Positions 16,019-23,618 of a stretch of DNA of 64,000 nt are shown here, piece after piece. The notes beneath the pieces are model-generated. The model made no database searches. It saw nothing but the letters and a program-made list of their open reading frames with translations, and had not been told where the DNA came from. Source of the stretch: Bittarella massiliensis (ex Durand et al. 2017) (GTDB lineage: Bacteria > Bacillota > Clostridia > Oscillospirales > Ruminococcaceae); the NCBI RefSeq assembly GCF_001486165.1, contig NZ_LN908975.1, forward strand, positions 616,220 through 680,219, read 5' to 3'. How positions within the stretch are numbered: the first letter of the stretch is position 1; every line of letters begins with the position of its first letter. A program made the translations under genes and the position numbers.

Positions 16019-17407
16019 TTAGAGAACGCTGTCCAGTTCCAACAGGGTCTCGATGTAGAGGCCCAGGGCCTTTTGCAGGGTGGCGATGGGCATCACCTCG
16101 TCGGGCTGGTGGGGGGCGCCGTACCCCTCGGGCAGGGAGGCGTCGTCCCCGACAAAGGAGGGGCCGTAGGTCAGCCCCAGGGGGAAATAGCGGGCGTAGG
16201 TGGCCCCGTAAACCACATAGGGCTCGCACTGCTCGCCGGTGACCCGGTCGTAGCAGTCGCAGAGGGTGCGCACTCCCGGGTGGTCGGGGTCGATGTAGTG
16301 GGGCGGGTCAAAGAGGGGGAGGAAGAGCTCCCCGCCGATGTCGTCGCAGCAGAGCTCGATGCCCGCCTTCAGCGCCTCGGCGTCGATGGCCATCGGCCAG
16401 CGGATGTTGAAGCCGATCAGGTAGCGCTCCTCCTTCTTGTTGAGGGTGCCGCAGATGCAGGTCAGCTTTTTGAAGACCTCCTCCTCGCAGGCGACGCCGA
16501 ACCCCTCGCCGTAGATGGTGGAGGAGAGGTCCCAGCACAGTTCCAGCACCTCTCGCTCGTAGCCGTCCACCACGTCGTTGTCCAGCAGGTAGCGCACCGC
16601 CTTGGCGATGGCGTTGTCCCCCTTTTCGGGGGTGGAGGCGTGGGCCGAGCGGCCGAAGGCGTCGAGGATGGTCTGGCCGTTTTCCTCCCGCACCAACAGC
16701 TCGCCGTCGTCCACCGGGGGCAGCCCCGCCCGGTCGATGACCACGTGGGCCTTGTCGGGCACCACGTTGGAGGCGACCCCCGCCTCAAAGACGACGATGG
16801 GGCTGTTGTCGATGGGCCGGGAGATGATGTCCCCCTCGCACAGCCCCTTCTCGCCGATGCAGACCGGGAAGGTGCCGTCGGGCACCAGGGTCATTTTGGG
16901 GGCGGTGCGGTGTTTCAGGTAGTAGGGCATGTCGGTCATCCCCGTCTCCTCGTCGCAGCCGAGGATCAGATCCACCCGGTGTTTGAGGGCGAGGCCGCTC
17001 TCCTGCAAAAACTTCATGGCGTAGAGGGCCATGGCCGCTGCGCCCTTGTTGTCGTTGACCCCGCGGCCGTAGACCCGGCCGTCCTTTTCCACCATGTCAA
17101 AGGGGTCGTGGCTCCAGCCGGAGCCGGGGGGCACCACGTCCAGGTGACAGGCAATGCCGATGGACCCCGCGGCCGAGCTGCCGTAGCTGAGGACCCCGCA
17201 GTGGTAGTCCACATTGTCGGCGGAGAGGCCCAGCTCTTTCCCTCGGGCCAGCATATAGTCCAGGGCCTTGGCGCAGCCCTCCAGGTAGGGGTAGCGCCCG
17301 CTGGCGGGCACCACCGGCGCCATGGAGGGGATGGCCACCAGGCGGCGCAGGTCCTCCAGCATGGCGGGGGTGTTCTCCTCGATAAAGCGCTGAATTTGTT
17401 CCTTCAT
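16019..17407 (-). CDS. M20 Sapep-family dipeptidase (PepV-like)
   Basis: 462 residues, full length. Metal-binding and catalytic motifs of clan MH: GIACHLDVVPPGSGW (His88, Asp90), YGRGVNDNKGAAAMALY (Asp119) and GCDEETGM (Glu153, Glu154). These place it with Sapep/PepV Mn- or Zn-dependent dipeptidases acting on cytosolic dipeptides, including beta-Ala and D-amino-acid forms. C-terminal GATYARYFPLGLTYGPSFVG followed by EGYGAPHQPDE fits the family. Monocistronic. Confidence 0.92.
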   Translation of the reverse strand: MKEQIQRFIEENTPAMLEDLRRLVAIPSMAPVVPASGRYPYLEGCAKALDYMLARGKELGLSADNVDYHCGVLSYGSSAAGSIGIACHLDVVPPGSGWSHDPFDMVEKDGRVYGRGVNDNKGAAAMALYAMKFLQESGLALKHRVDLILGCDEETGMTDMPYYLKHRTAPKMTLVPDGTFPVCIGEKGLCEGDIISRPIDNSPIVVFEAGVASNVVPDKAHVVIDRAGLPPVDDGELLVREENGQTILDAFGRSAHASTPEKGDNAIAKAVRYLLDNDVVDGYEREVLELCWDLSSTIYGEGFGVACEEEVFKKLTCICGTLNKKEERYLIGFNIRWPMAIDAEALKAGIELCCDDIGGELFLPLFDPPHYIDPDHPGVRTLCDCYDRVTGEQCEPYVVYGATYARYFPLGLTYGPSFVGDDASLPEGYGAPHQPDEVMPIATLQKALGLYIETLLELDSVL

Positions 17408-17601
17408 CTGCTCACCACTTTTCTGCGCCCAGGGCGCAATTTTTTTGCCGGCCGTTCGGGCCGGTCGCCAAAGGGGGCGGTACCTGCCGCCCGGAGGCGG
17501 CTGCCGCCGCTCCGGGGGCCGACCGCCCCCCTTGGGAGACCGGGTGGATGGAGCCGCCCGGTCAGGCTTGTATCTTCATTGATAACTTTGCCGGGCAGCG
17601 T

Positions 17602-17841
17602 CTACTCGGCTTTCAGGGTCACGTCCGATTTTACCTTTGCCAGGAAGTCCTCGTCCTCGCTGATGACCGTCATCGGCTCGGACATGTTGAAAGAGCAGAG
17701 ACCGAAGAAGCCCAGGGGGGATACCACCGGCGATCTCCACTGGCCCTGTTCGACGGCAACCTCGTCTTTGGCGGCGGAAGCCAGCTCGTACAGACGGACC
17801 GCTTTTGCCAGGTCATCGATTTTTACACTCACTTTTGCCAT
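17602..17841 (-). CDS. HPr-like small protein
   Basis: 79 residues, ATG with GGAGG 9 nt upstream. VKIDDLAKAVRLYELASAAK...SPLGFFGLCSFNMSEPMTVI follows the HPr-like fold seen in many Clostridia (SILGIFSLDLSKPIEL). The PTS phosphocarrier His is absent, so phosphotransfer by the usual route is not expected. Role unknown; monocistronic. Confidence 0.6.
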   Translation of the reverse strand: MAKVSVKIDDLAKAVRLYELASAAKDEVAVEQGQWRSPVVSPLGFFGLCSFNMSEPMTVISEDEDFLAKVKSDVTLKAE

Positions 17842-18156
17842 AGGTTGATACCTCCATTTTTGCTCTGCTGCAGATTAGATGGGCCGCTCTGACCCTATCC
17901 TCACATATTATACCATATTGCCGCCCAGTTGCAACGGCCTGCACAAAAAAAGGCGAAGATGGCAGGGGATGTCCCTCTTTTTACCCATTTTCGGCGGCCA
18001 GATTCCAAAATATGCATCTGATTTTGGAAAAATATTTACAAATCACCTGTGTGTCCGCGGGGGATTTGTGATATACTGAAAGCGTAGCAGTGAGCCACGG
18101 CAAACCCGCCTTTTTTCTGCCGATGGGGCGGCGTGAATTAAATTGGATAATAATAG
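17842..18156. other. Divergent intergenic region, AT-rich
   Basis: Promoter DNA for the HPr-like gene (left) and perR (right). TTTGTGATATACTG near 18064 is another possible -10, with nothing credible downstream. No gene seen. Confidence 0.5.
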
Positions 18157-18185
18157 TTGACTTTCTTTTTCCCCTCTGGTATACT
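18157..18185 (+). promoter_or_regulatory. perR-rbr promoter
   Basis: TTGACT (18157-18162), 17-bp spacer, TATACT (18180-18185). Confidence 0.85.
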
Positions 18186-18196
18186 GGTGTCAGAAA

Positions 18197-18213
18197 ATAG
18201 GAATGATTCCTGT
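18197..18213 (+). promoter_or_regulatory. Fur/PerR-type operator
   Basis: AGGAATGATTCCT (18199-18211) is a perfect 6-1-6 palindrome just downstream of the -10, resembling Fur/PerR boxes. It sits where the regulator encoded next could control its own operon. Confidence 0.65.
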
Positions 18214-18244
18214 TATCACTTGAAGGGAAAGAGAGGTGAGCTGC

Positions 18245-18619
18245 TTGAAGTACTCCAGACAGAGGGAGCTGGTGCTGGCAGAAGTCAAGTCCAGCCGGGA
18301 GCACCCCACGGCGGACATGGTCTACGCCGCCCTCAAGGCCGACAACCCCAGCCTCAGTCTGGGCACGGTCTACCGCAACCTGAACCTGCTGGCCCAGATG
18401 GGCCAGATCCACAAAATCGGCATGCCGGGGGGGAGCGACCGCTTTGACGGCCGCACCGACGAACACTATCACATGCTCTGCCAGAAGTGCGGCCGGGTAT
18501 ACGATGTGCAGCTGGACACCCTCTCCGAGTTGGACGGACAGATCCAGTCCCAAACAGGCTTTCTGGTGCACTCCCACGACCTGATCGTCAGGGGCGTCTG
18601 CCGGGCCTGTCAGCAATAA
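18245..18619 (+). CDS. perR: Fur-family regulator, PerR-like
   Basis: 124 residues from TTG 18245, which stands 8 nt after GAGAGG; an in-frame GTG at 18236 overlaps that ribosome site. Winged helix (HPTADMVYAALKADNPSLSL followed by GTVYRNLNLLAQMGQI), then HYHMLCQKCGRVYDV and RGVCRACQQ supplying two CxxC pairs for structural zinc. A metal-bound repressor whose oxidation or metal loss derepresses targets; PerR rather than Fur is inferred from the following rubrerythrin gene and the operator. Confidence 0.85.
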   Translation: MKYSRQRELVLAEVKSSREHPTADMVYAALKADNPSLSLGTVYRNLNLLAQMGQIHKIGMPGGSDRFDGRTDEHYHMLCQKCGRVYDVQLDTLSELDGQIQSQTGFLVHSHDLIVRGVCRACQQ

Positions 18620-18661
18620 AAATCCCTGTGAGGGGAAATTTAAAAAGTGAGGTAATGAAAC

Positions 18662-19195
18662 ATGAACCTGAAGGGCACCAAGACCGAAGCCAACCTGCAA
18701 ACCGCATTTGCCGGTGAGTCCCAGGCCAGAAACAAATACACCTACTACGCCTCCAAAGCCAAGAAAGAGGGATACGAGCAGATCGCCGCCCTCTTCCTGG
18801 AGACCGCCAACAACGAGAAAGAGCACGCCAAGATCTGGTTCAAGCTCCTCGACGGCATCGGCGACACCGCCGCCAACCTGGCCGACGCGGCCGCCGGCGA
18901 GAACTACGAGTGGACCGACATGTACGCCACCTTTGCCAAAGAGGCCAAGGAGGAGGGCTTTGACCACATCGCCTACCTGTTCGAGGCCGTGGGCGAGATC
19001 GAGAAGGAGCACGAGGCCCGCTACCGCAAGCTGCTGGCCAACGTGGAGGGCGGCGCCGTCTTCATCAAGGGCGAGAAGGTCATGTGGCAGTGCGCCAACT
19101 GCGGCCACATCGTCATCGGCGAGAAGGCCCCCGATGTCTGCCCGGTCTGCTCGCACCCCAAGGCCTACTTCCAGATCAAGGCCGAAAACTACTAA
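18662..19195 (+). CDS. rbr: Rubrerythrin
   Basis: Peroxide-reducing diiron protein of anaerobes. 177 residues. The ferritin-like domain carries two E..ExxH sets ([48 protein letters not shown]). The C-terminal rubredoxin knuckle has CANCG and CPVCSH. It follows perR by 42 bp in one operon, the classical peroxide-defence arrangement, and ends in a terminator. Confidence 0.96.
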   Translation: MNLKGTKTEANLQTAFAGESQARNKYTYYASKAKKEGYEQIAALFLETANNEKEHAKIWFKLLDGIGDTAANLADAAAGENYEWTDMYATFAKEAKEEGFDHIAYLFEAVGEIEKEHEARYRKLLANVEGGAVFIKGEKVMWQCANCGHIVIGEKAPDVCPVCSHPKAYFQIKAENY

Positions 19196-19228
19196 AAACG
19201 GCGAAACGGCCCCAAGTGGGCCGCGGGG

Positions 19229-19274
19229 CGGGTGCCGCACACCGGCGAGAGCGGGTGGGCAGCACCCGTTTTTT
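19229..19274 (+). terminator. Terminator after rbr
   Basis: Ten-base stem with one mismatch (19229-19238 with 19259-19268) followed by T6. Confidence 0.8.
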
Positions 19275-19335
19275 GCCCCATTTGGCCGGGCGGGACCCCC
19301 GCCCGGCCCGCCGAGGAGAGAGGAGGGGGCTTTTG

Positions 19336-20136
19336 ATGTCCCATTTGGCAAGCGACCCGGTGGCCCTGGCGGCCCTGGGCACCGGCTTTACCTTTTTGTG
19401 CACCGCCCTGGGGGCGGCAGTGGTCTTTTTTGTCAGGCGGGAGCTGAGTCCCAAGTTGGGGCTGGGCTTTCTCGGCTTTGCCTCCGGGGTGATGATGGCG
19501 GCCTCGGTCTGGTCGCTGCTCATCCCCGCCATCGAGATGGCCGAGGAGCAGGGGAAGACCGGCTGGATCCCCGCCCTGGGCGGCTTTGTGCTGGGGGGCG
19601 CCTTCCTTTTTTTGCTCGACCGGCTTCTGCCCCACCTCCACCTGGGGGCGAGGGAGCCCGAGGGGCCCAAGAGCTCCTTCAAGCGCACCACCATGCTGGT
19701 CTTTGCCGTCACCCTCCACAACGTGCCCGAGGGGATGGCGGTGGGCCTGGCCTTTGCCCTGGCCGCCACCGGCGAGCCCGGGGCCCTGACGGCCGCCTTT
19801 GCCCTGGCCCTGGGGATGGGGCTGCAAAACTTCCCCGAGGGGGCCGCCATCTCCCTGCCGCTGCACCGGGAGGGGTTGGGCCGGGGGAAGGCCTTCTTCT
19901 ACGGCGCGGCCAGCGGCTTTGTCGAGCCGGTGGCCGGGCTGATCGGGGTGCTGCTGGCCAGCACCGTCACGGGCATCATGCCCTGGATGCTGGCCTTTGC
20001 CGCCGGGGCCATGATCTACGTGGTGGTGGAGGAGCTCATCCCCCAGAGCCAGGAGGGGGAGCACGGCCACGCCGGCACCTTTGGCGCCATGGCCGGCTTT
20101 GCCCTGATGATGGTACTGGACGTGGCGCTGGGTTAG
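19336..20136 (+). CDS. ZIP-family metal transporter, second copy
   Basis: 267 residues from ATG 19336 behind GGAGGGGG. Same architecture as the ZIP protein at 9324: HNVPEGMAVGLAFALA and the TM5 counterpart QNFPEGAAISLPLH, where the usual His is Gln, then VEELIPQSQEG. The TM5 His-to-Gln change at the metal site may alter metal choice. A short His-bearing segment (EGEHGHAG) lies near the C terminus. It stands behind perR-rbr but after a terminator. Confidence 0.88.
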   Translation: MSHLASDPVALAALGTGFTFLCTALGAAVVFFVRRELSPKLGLGFLGFASGVMMAASVWSLLIPAIEMAEEQGKTGWIPALGGFVLGGAFLFLLDRLLPHLHLGAREPEGPKSSFKRTTMLVFAVTLHNVPEGMAVGLAFALAATGEPGALTAAFALALGMGLQNFPEGAAISLPLHREGLGRGKAFFYGAASGFVEPVAGLIGVLLASTVTGIMPWMLAFAAGAMIYVVVEELIPQSQEGEHGHAGTFGAMAGFALMMVLDVALG

Positions 20137-20153
20137 GAGTATAATACCCTTGC

Positions 20154-20195
20154 GCGGGGGCGGGGCGCTCGGTCGCCCCGCCCCCGCCCCTTTGC
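20154..20195 (+). terminator. Strong G+C hairpin after the ZIP gene
   Basis: 14-bp perfect stem (20154-20167 with 20174-20187); the T-tract is short (CCCCTTTG), so termination may be partial. Confidence 0.6.
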
Positions 20196-20260
20196 AGCAA
20201 AATGAACCGGGCCCGCCCTGGGCGCGCCCGCTCGACGATATTTGATAGAGGAACTTTGCC

Positions 20261-20878
20261 ATGCCGGTGATCACGCCGCTGGGCAGCTACCTGCCCGGCT
20301 TTCTCTCCCTCACCCCGCTGGGGGGCGCCGCGCTGGGGGCGCTGGCCTTTCTCTTCTGCCGCCTCTTCACCCGCCGCGGGCGGGAGGTGGGCGGGGGCCG
20401 CCTCCTGCTGCTGGCCCTGCTCTTTCTCTGGGCGGGGGTGGTCTTCTCCCTCACCATCCCCATCGCCTTTCCCAGCCAGTGGCATCCGGGGGCCAATGTC
20501 CGGTACGTGCTGGCAAACATCCAGTACCGGCCGCTGGAATCCTCCCTCCTCATCTACAAAAACTGCGCCTCCATCCAAAACTACTGGCCCTTTCTGCGGC
20601 TGGTGGTGGGCAACTTTTTCCTCCTCGCCCCCTTTGGGGTGCTGCTGCCGGCCCTCTGGCCCCGTCGCTGGAAGCTGGGGCGGGTGGCGCTGCTGGCGGG
20701 GGGGATCTCCCTGGGCATCGAGGGCAGCCAGCTGCTGATCAACCTGCTCTGCGGCTCCCTGGTGCGCACCGTGGAGATCGACGATTTGATCCTCAACCTC
20801 TCGGGCTGCGTGGCCTGCTACCTGCTCTTTGCCCTCTGCCGCGCCCTCTGGCGCAGGTGCCGAAAAAAGGCCACCTGA
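20261..20878 (+). CDS. VanZ-like membrane protein
   Basis: 205 residues, five hydrophobic segments. NFFLLAPFGVLLPALWP and the SLGIEGSQLLIN...VEIDDLILNLSGCV block are the VanZ signature. VanZ relatives confer low-level teicoplanin or detergent tolerance in some bacteria, but most are uncharacterised. No van genes are near. Hydrophobicity and G+C use are like the neighbours. Confidence 0.85.
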   Translation: MPVITPLGSYLPGFLSLTPLGGAALGALAFLFCRLFTRRGREVGGGRLLLLALLFLWAGVVFSLTIPIAFPSQWHPGANVRYVLANIQYRPLESSLLIYKNCASIQNYWPFLRLVVGNFFLLAPFGVLLPALWPRRWKLGRVALLAGGISLGIEGSQLLINLLCGSLVRTVEIDDLILNLSGCVACYLLFALCRALWRRCRKKAT

Positions 20879-21008
20879 CGATCCCCTCTCCCGCCCCCTG
20901 GGGCGGGAGATTTGCTTTTTGGCGCGATTTGTGAGAAGATGGGAACAGAAAAAACGAGGGCCGCTCGCCCCTGAAAAGGGGTCCCGCCGCCCGCAGAGGA
21001 GGGAACAT

Positions 21009-21770
21009 ATGCCGTCTCAACCGCCCGTCGACAAGAGCGCCCCCATCCCCCTGTACTACCAGGTGGCCTGCGACCTGAAGAGCCGCATCCAGCAGGGGGA
21101 GTGGAAGCCCAACGAAAAGATCCCCTCGGAGCACCAGCTGACCGAGTACTACGGCGTCAGCCGCATCTCCCTGCGGCAGGCCCTGGCCGAACTGGAAAAG
21201 GACGGCATCCTCCTGAAAAAGCGGGGGAAGGGGACCTTCCTCACCGACCGGCCCACCCCCGACTTGCAGCCCATGAAGTACATGCTCACCTCCTCCCTGC
21301 GCTTTAAAAACCAGCGCGAGCGGATGGAGGTGGAGGTGCTCGACAGCGGCCTGCGGGACGCCGGTTCCTTCCCCAACCTGCCGCAGGAGTTCGGGCTGCA
21401 GGGCCGGGTGGTCTACTACAAGCGCCTCTTCTTCTCCGGCGGGGTGCCCCTGGCCCTGGCCCGCTCCTGGATCCCGGCCGCCCTCGTCCCGGGGATGGAG
21501 GAAAAGCCCCTCCCCCGGGGGCGGATCGTCCGGCTGCTGGAGGGGGAGTACGGCCTCTCCCCCTACCGGGTGGCCGACTCGCTGGAGATCATCCGCCCCA
21601 CCCACACCGACGCCCAGGACCTGCAGATCACCCGCGACAGCCCCCTCATCTTTGTCAAGGGCGTCTCCTACCTGAAGGGGGAGACGCCGCTGGAGTACTC
21701 CTCCACCCTCTGGGTGGCCGACCGGGTCCGCTTTCAGATGGAGAACCGGGCGGAGTGGATGGAGGGCTGA
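21009..21770 (+). CDS. GntR/HutC-family regulator with UTRA domain
   Basis: 253 residues from ATG 21009 (GAGGAGGG upstream). The winged helix IPLYYQVACDLKSRIQQGEW...SRISLRQALAELEKDGILLK is a textbook GntR DNA-binding domain. Residues ~85-250 form the UTRA ligand pocket (RSWIPAALVPGMEEKPLPRG; PLIFVKGVSYLKGETPLEYS). UTRA ligands are often sugar phosphates or amino-acid breakdown products. The T-box operon immediately follows but has its own promoter, so a regulatory link is possible, not shown. Confidence 0.92.
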   Translation: MPSQPPVDKSAPIPLYYQVACDLKSRIQQGEWKPNEKIPSEHQLTEYYGVSRISLRQALAELEKDGILLKKRGKGTFLTDRPTPDLQPMKYMLTSSLRFKNQRERMEVEVLDSGLRDAGSFPNLPQEFGLQGRVVYYKRLFFSGGVPLALARSWIPAALVPGMEEKPLPRGRIVRLLEGEYGLSPYRVADSLEIIRPTHTDAQDLQITRDSPLIFVKGVSYLKGETPLEYSSTLWVADRVRFQMENRAEWMEG

Positions 21771-21794
21771 CGCCCCGGCCCGCAAAAATGGGTC

Positions 21795-21823
21795 TTGACA
21801 AATGGGCCTGGGGGGAGTATGTT
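21795..21823 (+). promoter_or_regulatory. Promoter of the T-box operon
   Basis: TTGACA (21795-21800), 17-bp spacer, TATGTT (21818-21823). Confidence 0.8.
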
Positions 21824-21829
21824 GATAGC

Positions 21830-22128
21830 ACATCCCCAAAAACAGTGAAATGCTTTGACGGAATTATGCCTGGACCAGAGTGCTCCAGAGAGCCGGCGGG
21901 TGGTGCGAGCCGGTGCCGAAGGTCCCTGTGCAGTCTGCCTCCCGAGCAGAGCTCCTGAACCCCATTGAGTAGGGAGCTCCGGTTTCCCCGTTACAGGATA
22001 GGGACTTGTTGGAGTCCCGAACAAGAGGGACTGCCCCCGCTGCGCGCCAGCGGCCGGGCGGTAACCAGGGTGGTACCGCGGAAGAGAGTTTTCGCCCCTG
22101 AAGCCAGTCGGCTTCAGGGGCTTTTTTG
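21830..22128 (+). ncRNA. T-box leader (tRNA-sensing riboswitch)
   Basis: The T-box core AGGGTGGTACCGCG lies at 22067-22080, followed by a perfect 12-bp terminator stem (22094-22105 with 22110-22121) and T6. Stem I shows CAGAGAGCCGG (21887 on) and the apical GGTGGTGCGAGCC loop. Uncharged tRNA pairing with the bulge would melt the terminator and turn on the genes at 22205 and 23619. I could not fix the specifier codon by eye. A Leu CTC within TGCCTCCCGAG (about 21935-21945) is one candidate and would suit a LeuA-like target, and a Val GTC nearby is another. Confidence 0.92.
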
Positions 22129-22204
22129 ATTGCCTCCGCCCCCCATCGCCCCGCAGAGCAAAGTAGCAGAGAGAAGCGACAGACCAGAGAAGGAGAGAAA
22201 AGCG

Positions 22205-23617
22205 ATGCGCAACTTGCAATTTGCCGACGTGACCCTGCGAATGACCGGAGCCCGGCCCGAGGGGGCCCCCAGCTTCAAAGAGAAGATCGAGATCGCCAAG
22301 CTGTTGGACCGGCTGGCGGTGCCGGTGATCGAGACCCCGCCCATCACCGACGCCCAGGTGGACGCCCTGGTGATCAAAACCATCGCCAATCTGGCCGAGA
22401 CGGCGGCCGTCAGCGTGCCGGTGGGGCTCAGCGAAGAGGGGGTCGCCCGCGCCTGGGAGGCCGTCAAGGGGGCAAAGCACCCCCGGCTGCAGGTGATCGT
22501 CCCCACCAGCCCGGTGCAGATGGAGTACGGCTGCCACAAAAAGCCCCCCATGGTGTTGGAGATGATCGCCGCCCTGGTGACGGCCTGCCGGGCCCGCTGT
22601 GCCGAGGTGGAGTTTGTGGCCGACGACGCCACCCGGGCCGAGCCCGCCTTCCTGCGCCAGGCGATCGCCGCGGCCGCGGCCGCCGGGGCCTCGGTCATCA
22701 CCCTCTGCGACGCCGCGGGGACCAGCCTGCCGGAGGAGTTTGCCGCCTTCTTCTCCGCTGTCCGGGCCGAGGTGCCCGAGGCCGCCGGCTGCGCCTGGGG
22801 GGTGCAGTGCAGCGACGGGCTGAAGATGGCCCTCGCCTGCGCGGTGGCCGCCATCCGCGCCGGGGCGGACGAGGTGAAGGTCACCGCGGACGGCGGCGAC
22901 TGCCCGGCGCTGGACGCCCTGTCCCAGATCGTCCGCTCCCGGGGGGACGCCTGCGGGGTCTACTCCGACCTGCGGGTCACCGAACTGCAGCGGGCGGTCT
23001 CCCAGATCCGCTGGATGACCGAGCCCGGCCGCAGCGCCAGCTCCCCCTTTGACGGCAACCGGGCGGCTGCCGCCCCCGCGGGGGGCGAGCTGGGCGCCCA
23101 CGACGACCGGGAGAGCGTCGGCCGCGCGGTGCGCCAGTTGGGCTACGATCTCTCCGAGGAGGACATGGCCAAGGTCTACGAGGCCTTTGTCAAGATCGCC
23201 GAGAAAAAGACCGTCAGCCCCAAGGAGCTGGACGTCATCGTCGCCAGCAACGCCCTGCAGGTGCCCCCCTCCTACCAATTGCAGAGCTACCTCATCAACT
23301 CGGGCAACGTCATCACCCCCATCGCCCACCTGAAGCTGGAGAGGGAGGGGGAGACCCTGCAGGGCATCTGCGCCGGGGACGGCCCCATCGACGCGGCCTT
23401 CCTGGCCATCGAGCAGGCCGTCGGCCACCACTACGAGCTGGACGACTACCAGATCCAGGCCGTGACCGAGGGGCGGGAGGCCATGGGCGCCGCCCTCATC
23501 CGGCTGCGCTCCGGCGGCAAGCTCTACTCCGGCCAGGGGATCTCCACCGACGTCATCGGCGCCAGCATCCAGGCCTACTTGAACGCCCTCAACAAGATCG
23601 TCTACGAGGAGATGTGA
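22205..23617 (+). CDS. LeuA-like (DRE-TIM) protein lacking the metal ligands
   Basis: 470 residues from ATG 22205 (AAGGAGAG upstream). N-terminal TIM barrel plus the C-terminal LeuA allosteric domain (SYLINSGNVITPIAHLKLER; AFLAIEQAVGHHYELDDYQI) of 2-isopropylmalate/homocitrate synthases. The catalytic signatures are altered: canonical TLRDGEQ is TLRMTGA, HxHND is VQCSDG, and GxGERxGN is DGGDCPAL. All three metal ligands of isopropylmalate synthase (Asp, His, His) are therefore replaced. It may be a non-aldol enzyme or a regulatory paralogue. Co-transcribed behind the T-box with a TIM-barrel/AMP-ligase fusion 1 bp downstream. Confidence 0.85.
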   Translation: MRNLQFADVTLRMTGARPEGAPSFKEKIEIAKLLDRLAVPVIETPPITDAQVDALVIKTIANLAETAAVSVPVGLSEEGVARAWEAVKGAKHPRLQVIVPTSPVQMEYGCHKKPPMVLEMIAALVTACRARCAEVEFVADDATRAEPAFLRQAIAAAAAAGASVITLCDAAGTSLPEEFAAFFSAVRAEVPEAAGCAWGVQCSDGLKMALACAVAAIRAGADEVKVTADGGDCPALDALSQIVRSRGDACGVYSDLRVTELQRAVSQIRWMTEPGRSASSPFDGNRAAAAPAGGELGAHDDRESVGRAVRQLGYDLSEEDMAKVYEAFVKIAEKKTVSPKELDVIVASNALQVPPSYQLQSYLINSGNVITPIAHLKLEREGETLQGICAGDGPIDAAFLAIEQAVGHHYELDDYQIQAVTEGREAMGAALIRLRSGGKLYSGQGISTDVIGASIQAYLNALNKIVYEEM

Positions 23618-23618
23618 G